From Planctomycetota bacterium (GTDB lineage: Bacteria; Planctomycetota; SKW154): a stretch of 10,393 nucleotides of DNA. Shown one piece after another: positions 7,128 to 10,393 of this stretch. How positions within the stretch are numbered: position 1 is the stretch's first letter; each line of letters starts with the position of its first letter. Position numbers and translations under genes: made by a program. Where the stretch lies: positions 1-10,393 of the forward strand of contig JAOAAR010000039.1 in NCBI GenBank assembly GCA_026418755.1. Reading direction: 5' to 3'. The notes beneath the pieces are model-generated. The model was not told the origin of the DNA, ran no database searches, and saw only the letters and a program-made list of their open reading frames with translations.

Positions 7128-8177
7128 CTACATCGCCCATGCTTCGGGGACTGTCTCGGAGCCTGACTGAGCAGAGGGAAGAGCAGTGCCAAACTTTTCT
7201 ACGAAGAAGGACTGGAACAACCCTTTGTCGCTTATGTTCGTTGAGAATCTGAATCTGTCGCCGACGCCGAACGCAAACGGCAACTTCAAAACAATGTCTG
7301 AATCATCCTCAACATAACTCACAACTACGCTACCTGTAAGCCCTGAATCGTTTGTCTCTCTTAAAGTGAGAGTTCCATTTCCTGAGCGGGAGCCTTCACA
7401 AACCAGCGCCGTTTTTGCAGCATCTTTGTAACAGGAGACTGTCCGCGTGCCCGAGTTGTCGCTCAGTCTCACATACAACCTTCCCTCTTCCTCGGTATTT
7501 TCCCCTTTCTCTGCTCCTGCAAATTCCCAGCCTGATAACTGATTCTTCTCATCTCCTCCTATCTCTTCGATTTCATCCTGCGCTGTGATTAAAATTCTCA
7601 CGCCTCCGCTTTTTGATTCAAATTCTTCTCCTGTTACCGCCATCCCCAACTCTCCCAGTCGCGAACTTCTCACCGCCCATTGTTCTGAACCTTCGACTGA
7701 CGCATCAACACAGACTATCTCGAAGTGATTCTCATCGAGGGCGTTTTGAGTAACCTCGAGAATCTCGCAGATTCCGTTACCGGCGTTTTCAGGGCTGCCT
7801 GTTGGTCCCTCCAACTCTATACTGTTTTGTTTGACTGTATCCCCTTCCTCTTCCATTGCTTCTGCAAGCGCTTCAAGGACATCTTTTGCCCCGCTGCCGA
7901 CTACTTCCAGATCTTTCCTGACGCTGCTGGTAAGATATGCCGTGACGACTGCAACTGTACGCGAAACCATGCCATCCAAAGCCTGCAAATCTGCTCTGTT
8001 TGCAGAAGAGAAACGATACAAAATCTCTCTCTCCTCGGAACTGTCGTTGTATAGTTCCACTATCTCCTCCATAATTGAATCGAGAAGAGATTTAAATCCC
8101 TCATCACCTGCGATTTTGTTGCACTTCTTGATTGCTTTTCCGATGTTCTGGAAGATGACCTCTTTCACATAAGCCAT
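7128..8177 (-). CDS. Hypothetical acidic protein, 349 residues
   Basis: Not recognised. No signal peptide or membrane helix. Residues 1-115 are predicted helical by pattern (KEVIFQNIGKAIKKCNKIAG, LDSIMEEIVELYNDSS, VLEALAEAMEEEGD), while residues 115-325 are beta-rich and acidic, with IEIVCVDAS-like strands and a segment near 230-300 where LYVRLSDNSG, SCYKDAAKTALVCEG, GNGTLTLRETNDSGLTGSVVVSY and DSDIVLKL suggest a small beta-sandwich repeat of the kind seen in virion or surface structural proteins. AGGAGG sits 7 nt before ATG, a strong site. It starts divergently from the ferredoxin gene, and the 397-residue gene follows it on the same strand. A structural, possibly phage-derived, role is inference only; no integrase, capsid or portal gene is visible. 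Confidence 0.8.
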   Translation of the reverse strand: MAYVKEVIFQNIGKAIKKCNKIAGDEGFKSLLDSIMEEIVELYNDSSEEREILYRFSSANRADLQALDGMVSRTVAVVTAYLTSSVRKDLEVVGSGAKDVLEALAEAMEEEGDTVKQNSIELEGPTGSPENAGNGICEILEVTQNALDENHFEIVCVDASVEGSEQWAVRSSRLGELGMAVTGEEFESKSGGVRILITAQDEIEEIGGDEKNQLSGWEFAGAEKGENTEEEGRLYVRLSDNSGTRTVSCYKDAAKTALVCEGSRSGNGTLTLRETNDSGLTGSVVVSYVEDDSDIVLKLPFAFGVGDRFRFSTNISDKGLFQSFFVEKFGTALPSAQSGSETVPEAWAM

Positions 8178-8250
8178 AACTATACCTCCTAAAAACCTGC
8201 TGAAAAAGTCTTTCCTTATGTGCGTTTCTCATACACATTCCTGTTTTTTG

Positions 8251-8279
8251 TTGAAAAAAGCGAGGATAGGAGGTATCCT
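8251..8279 (+). promoter_or_regulatory. Promoter of the ferredoxin gene
   Basis: TTGAAA (8251-8256), 17-nt spacer, TATCCT (8274-8279): four of six matches in each element. Start near 8286, leader about 25 nt. It overlaps the dyad at 8262-8280. Confidence 0.45.
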
Positions 8280-8291
8280 CTCGGAGAGAGG
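8262..8291. repeat. Two overlapping dyads at the ferredoxin promoter
   Basis: Dyad A: GAGGATA (8262-8268) and TATCCTC (8274-8280) around GGAGG. Dyad B: CCTCTC (8277-8282) and GAGAGG (8286-8291) around GGA. Both are perfect and share CCTC (8277-8280), so in single strands they would exclude each other. Dyad A covers the -10 element, as an operator would. Confidence 0.5.
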
Positions 8292-8310
8292 GTAGATGGA
8301 GGCTTAAGGG

Positions 8311-8694
8311 ATGGCACATCTGACATTTGATGGCGTGCTTTGTTCGGGTTGCAGGACTTGTGAACTTGTCTGTGCAGTTGTCAATCGGCAGGCGAACAAT
8401 CCGAAGAAAGGAGCGATTCGAATAAAGCCACTTTTTCCCCAGCCGAGGTTTGAGGCGAGACTATGCACTCAATGTGGCAAATGTGCTGAAGTCTGCCCTG
8501 TCGAGGCGATTGAAGAAAATGACGGCAAATATCTCATAAATTATGAAGAATGCACCGGATGCTTCACCTGTGTCGAGGAATGCCCTTCCGAGGCAATGTT
8601 TACACATCCTGCCCTTAAGTATCCCTTCAAATGTATTTTGTGCGGAGAATGCGTTCGGCTTTGTCCACGCCTTGCTCTCGCCATTCAGTCCTGA
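8311..8694 (+). CDS. Four-cluster 4Fe-4S ferredoxin (CooF/HycB-like electron-transfer subunit)
   Basis: Product of 127 residues with sixteen cysteines in four CxxCxxCxxxC sets: C11-C21 (CSGCRTCELVC), C52-C62, C81-C91 and C108-C118, the last three followed by proline. This is the layout of small iron-sulfur electron-transfer subunits such as CooF, HycB/HydN and the ferredoxins next to aldehyde ferredoxin oxidoreductases; the first motif GVLCSGCRTCELVCA is especially like these. It has no signal peptide, so it is cytoplasmic or bound to a cytoplasmic enzyme. GGAGG lies 8 nt before the ATG. It appears to be transcribed alone, with no oxidoreductase beside it, so the redox partner is encoded elsewhere. 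Suggests an anaerobic or at least low-potential metabolism. Confidence 0.92.
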   Translation: MAHLTFDGVLCSGCRTCELVCAVVNRQANNPKKGAIRIKPLFPQPRFEARLCTQCGKCAEVCPVEAIEENDGKYLINYEECTGCFTCVEECPSEAMFTHPALKYPFKCILCGECVRLCPRLALAIQS

Positions 8695-8866
8695 GAGTGG
8701 TCTCTTATGTTCCGAACCCTATTAGAGAGAAGAGGGTCTGATTCTGCGGAGTGGCATCACTTTATATAAAAATCTTAGATTTCTCCGTTTTGTGATGTGA
8801 ATCAGAGACACCAATCGTTTGCAAGAATGATAGATTCACAAGATAGTCACTTTATCAATCTGGTTT
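8695..8866. other. Convergent intergenic region rich in inverted repeats
   Basis: Lies between the 3' ends of the ferredoxin gene and the minus-strand lipoyl/KOW-like gene. Repeats seen: ACCCT/AGGGT (8716-8720, 8733-8737); CATCAC/GTGATG (8755-8760, 8792-8797) enclosing the palindrome AAATCTTAGATTT (8769-8781); and TGTGAATC/GATTCACA (8796-8803, 8833-8840), perfect 8-bp arms 29 nt apart. None is followed by a T-run, so no clean terminator is called. It could fold as a bidirectional transcript end or a small RNA. Confidence 0.35.
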
Positions 8867-10006
8867 TCAGGTGATTATTTCGACATTGGCGCGAGGGACA
8901 ACCACTGTTTCTCCTGAGTCAAGGAGTTGTGCCTTTAAAAGGCGGACTTTGGATTTTGTTTCAATTTCCTGAAGTTCAGGTGGTAGTTCCGTCACTTTTG
9001 CGAGTTTGCCAAAGTAAGGTACGCGGATGATTCGGATTGTTTTTCCGATTTCCAATTGTTGAGCAAGCATTTCGTCTTTGACTTGGCGTTCCTGTTCTGG
9101 CACTTCGGATTCCTGGAGAGGGACGATAATCTCGGGTCTTTGGGCGCCTGCTCTTACTTGTGTAGCGCCGTTTATGGAGGCGCGTTTTCCATCTAACTCA
9201 CTCAAAAGTTTGAATGTGCGTTCTGCAATGTTCATTCTGCCGAACCCTTCTGTAACTATTATTGTTATATTGATTTCCTCGTGTCCTGTGATTGCAATGC
9301 CAATCTCATACCCTAAGAAAGAAGCGAGCTCTTCGTTGATGATTCCACCGCAGATGACTCCTTTTGCCCCATTCTCGCTTAATTTCCGCAAGACAGTTGC
9401 CGAAACCGTGCTTCCTGCTACAAGAATCTTGTCTTTCACATCTTTCGGCAGGTTTTCCATAGTGAGAGGCTCATTCGGGTTTTTTGCGACTTTCATAATC
9501 GTGCCACACCTTTCGCCGCCCACACCAAAGATTCCCTGGATGAACGCACCATTCGTTGTTACAACCACACCTTCCTGAGGAAGAACCTTTGATACAGTTC
9601 CTTTTATGTATGCGTTGAGTTCGAGAAGTTTGGGTTTTTCTCGTATTCCGAGGTCGCCTGCTTCAGATGCGTAGTACTCGATTTTGCCGTCAACGGGAGA
9701 GGTCGCTTTTTGGGTGAAAAGTCCGAAGAAGACCTTTTTGCTCGCTATAATCTGACCCTGTTTCACCTCATCGCCGGGTTTGACTAAAATCGCCTCTTTC
9801 AGTTCGATAGGTTCAAGTCCTCCCATTATCTGTCTTAGGTGGACTATGTGCATTTCACCGGGTAGATACGCTCTTGCTACAATTGTTTCTGGTTCGACTG
9901 TGTCACCTTCTTTTACCAAGATTTCCCCCTTGAGGGGGAGACGGCGCGTTTTTGATATGGTTGCCCATTTTGCTACCTTCAGACCTGGTGTGTATGCCGC
10001 TCCCAT
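8867..10006 (-). CDS. Conserved protein with lipoyl-like (barrel-sandwich) and KOW-like regions
   Basis: Product of 379 residues from the chosen start. Residues 20-126 carry two lipoyl/RnfC-like half-motifs (GEILVKEGDTVEPETIVA and ILVKPGDEVKQGQIIA, then ATSPVDGKIEYYA); no biotinylated or lipoylated lysine motif is evident. A central block (about 195-290) has ILVAGSTVSATVLRKLSENG, GVICGG, ITGHEE, VTEGFGRM and the SINGATQVRAGAQRPEIIVP stretch. Residues 320-378 look KOW-like (IGKTIRIIRVPYFGKLAKVTELPPE to VVVPRANVEII). Similar proteins seem to be spread among candidate and thermophilic phyla without a known function. No membrane helix. I chose ATG at 10006 (AAGGAG 4 nt upstream); the ATG at 10048 abuts the -10 box and would be upstream of the transcript start. 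Confidence 0.82.
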   Translation of the reverse strand: MGAAYTPGLKVAKWATISKTRRLPLKGEILVKEGDTVEPETIVARAYLPGEMHIVHLRQIMGGLEPIELKEAILVKPGDEVKQGQIIASKKVFFGLFTQKATSPVDGKIEYYASEAGDLGIREKPKLLELNAYIKGTVSKVLPQEGVVVTTNGAFIQGIFGVGGERCGTIMKVAKNPNEPLTMENLPKDVKDKILVAGSTVSATVLRKLSENGAKGVICGGIINEELASFLGYEIGIAITGHEEINITIIVTEGFGRMNIAERTFKLLSELDGKRASINGATQVRAGAQRPEIIVPLQESEVPEQERQVKDEMLAQQLEIGKTIRIIRVPYFGKLAKVTELPPELQEIETKSKVRLLKAQLLDSGETVVVPRANVEIIT

Positions 10007-10010
10007 TCTT

Positions 10011-10016
10011 CTCCTT
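10011..10016 (-). promoter_or_regulatory. Ribosome binding site fixing the start at 10006
   Basis: AAGGAG on the minus strand, 4 nt before ATG. Spacing is short, but the longer in-frame ATG at 10048 has no site at all. Confidence 0.5.
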
Positions 10017-10041
10017 TCGAACCATTTTCTCAGATTAGAGA

Positions 10042-10070
10042 TTGACATATTATAGCAAGGCGGATATAAT
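10042..10070 (+). promoter_or_regulatory. Consensus promoter of the SH3-domain gene
   Basis: Perfect TTGACA (10042-10047), 17-nt spacer and perfect TATAAT (10065-10070). Start near 10077, leader about 26 nt. The best core promoter in the window. Confidence 0.8.
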
Positions 10071-10077
10071 TATTCAA
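10049..10077 (-). promoter_or_regulatory. Promoter of the lipoyl/KOW-like gene
   Basis: TTGAAT (10072-10077), 17-nt spacer, perfect TATAAT (10049-10054) on the minus strand. Start near 10042, leader about 36 nt. It overlaps the plus-strand promoter at 10042-10070 almost completely. Confidence 0.7.
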
Positions 10078-10102
10078 GTACAACTATTCGATTGGAGGAT
10101 GT

Positions 10103-10393
10103 ATGATGAGAAATATATGGCTTTTTCTGGTTCTGGTAGGGTTTATTATTAGTCCTTTGATGGGGCAGGATGTTAAGAAAGAAGGGGAGCCGCAGAAGGC
10201 GGAGTTTCCGAAAAATGGGGTGGTGACGGCGGACAAAGTGAATCTGCGCTGCGGTGCAGGAGAGAATTTCCGCGCTTTGACGACTCTGAAGAAAAATGAC
10301 AAACTGGTAGTTGTGAAAGTTGAAGGGGAGTGGTGTGCAGTTGTGCCGCCGAGCGGTTTGGGAATCTTTTTTCTAATACATAAGAGGTATGTG
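10103..10393 (+). CDS. Secreted bacterial SH3-domain protein, 3' end outside window
   Basis: The open frame runs to the window edge with 97 codons. Residues 1-21 form a signal peptide or N-terminal membrane anchor (MMRNIWLFLVLVGFIISPLMG), then a charged linker, then a bacterial SH3 (SH3_3-like) domain from about residue 39: VTADKVNLRCGAGENFRALT matches the usual VN-R-G-G-x-x-Y pattern, followed by KLVVVKVEGEWCAVVPP and FLIHKRYV. Such domains often bind cell-wall or other extracytoplasmic ligands. C50 and C78 sit where serine and tyrosine are common and might form a disulfide. GGAGG (10094-10098) is 4 nt before this ATG and 7 nt before the ATG at 10106, which is an equally good start. More repeats or a catalytic domain could lie beyond the edge. 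Confidence 0.85.
   Translation, partial: MMRNIWLFLVLVGFIISPLMGQDVKKEGEPQKAEFPKNGVVTADKVNLRCGAGENFRALTTLKKNDKLVVVKVEGEWCAVVPPSGLGIFFLIHKRYV

Noticed and set aside
10007..10048. Longer start at 10048 for the lipoyl/KOW-like protein
   Set aside because: It abuts the TATAAT box and would precede the transcript start.

Overview
This is a bacterial chromosomal segment. It opens with the 5' half of a 16S rRNA gene on the minus strand and continues through nine protein genes, the last cut by the window edge. The 16S sequence (a GGCGGCGTGGATTAGGCATG block after the 27F site, and CTTCCGCAATG followed by GACGGAGCGACGCCGCGTG) resembles Planctomycetota and poorly cultured neighbouring phyla. It departs from the EUB338 and 27F consensus. 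I infer a diderm, under-sampled lineage of that broad kind, but the phylum is a guess. Signal peptides, a type IV pilus/type II secretion peptidase and sigma70-like promoters fit this.

Layout, left to right: 16S rRNA with leader hairpins and an rRNA promoter (1-870, minus); an A24 prepilin peptidase (945-1862, minus). Back to back with it is a plus-strand operon driven by a near-consensus promoter: a stand-alone MshEN/GspE-N protein (2048-3001), an unrecognised 166-residue protein (3003-3503) and a class I/II PLP aminotransferase with a TTG start (3520-4704). Next come a secreted thioredoxin-fold protein lacking the usual catalytic residues (4922-5845, plus) and two unrecognised minus-strand proteins (5847-7040 and 7128-8177). 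Then follow a 16-cysteine ferredoxin (8311-8694, plus), a minus-strand protein with lipoyl-like and KOW-like parts (8867-10006) and a secreted SH3-domain protein that runs off the right edge (10103 onwards).

The most distinctive features are regulatory. The SH3 and lipoyl/KOW-like genes are fired by divergent promoters that overlap almost completely, one a perfect TTGACA-17-TATAAT. The ferredoxin promoter carries a 7-bp dyad across its -10, overlapped by a second hairpin. The thioredoxin-fold gene has another dyad over its probable promoter. The best system-level hypothesis is the prepilin peptidase/MshEN pair: a solo c-di-GMP-type sensor domain on a proline-rich tail, placed to influence a pilus or secretion machine encoded elsewhere. 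Predicted transcript leaders are consistently about 20-35 nt, which was used to choose start codons.

I saw no tRNA, CRISPR array, insertion sequence or integrase. No gap between genes exceeds 300 bases.
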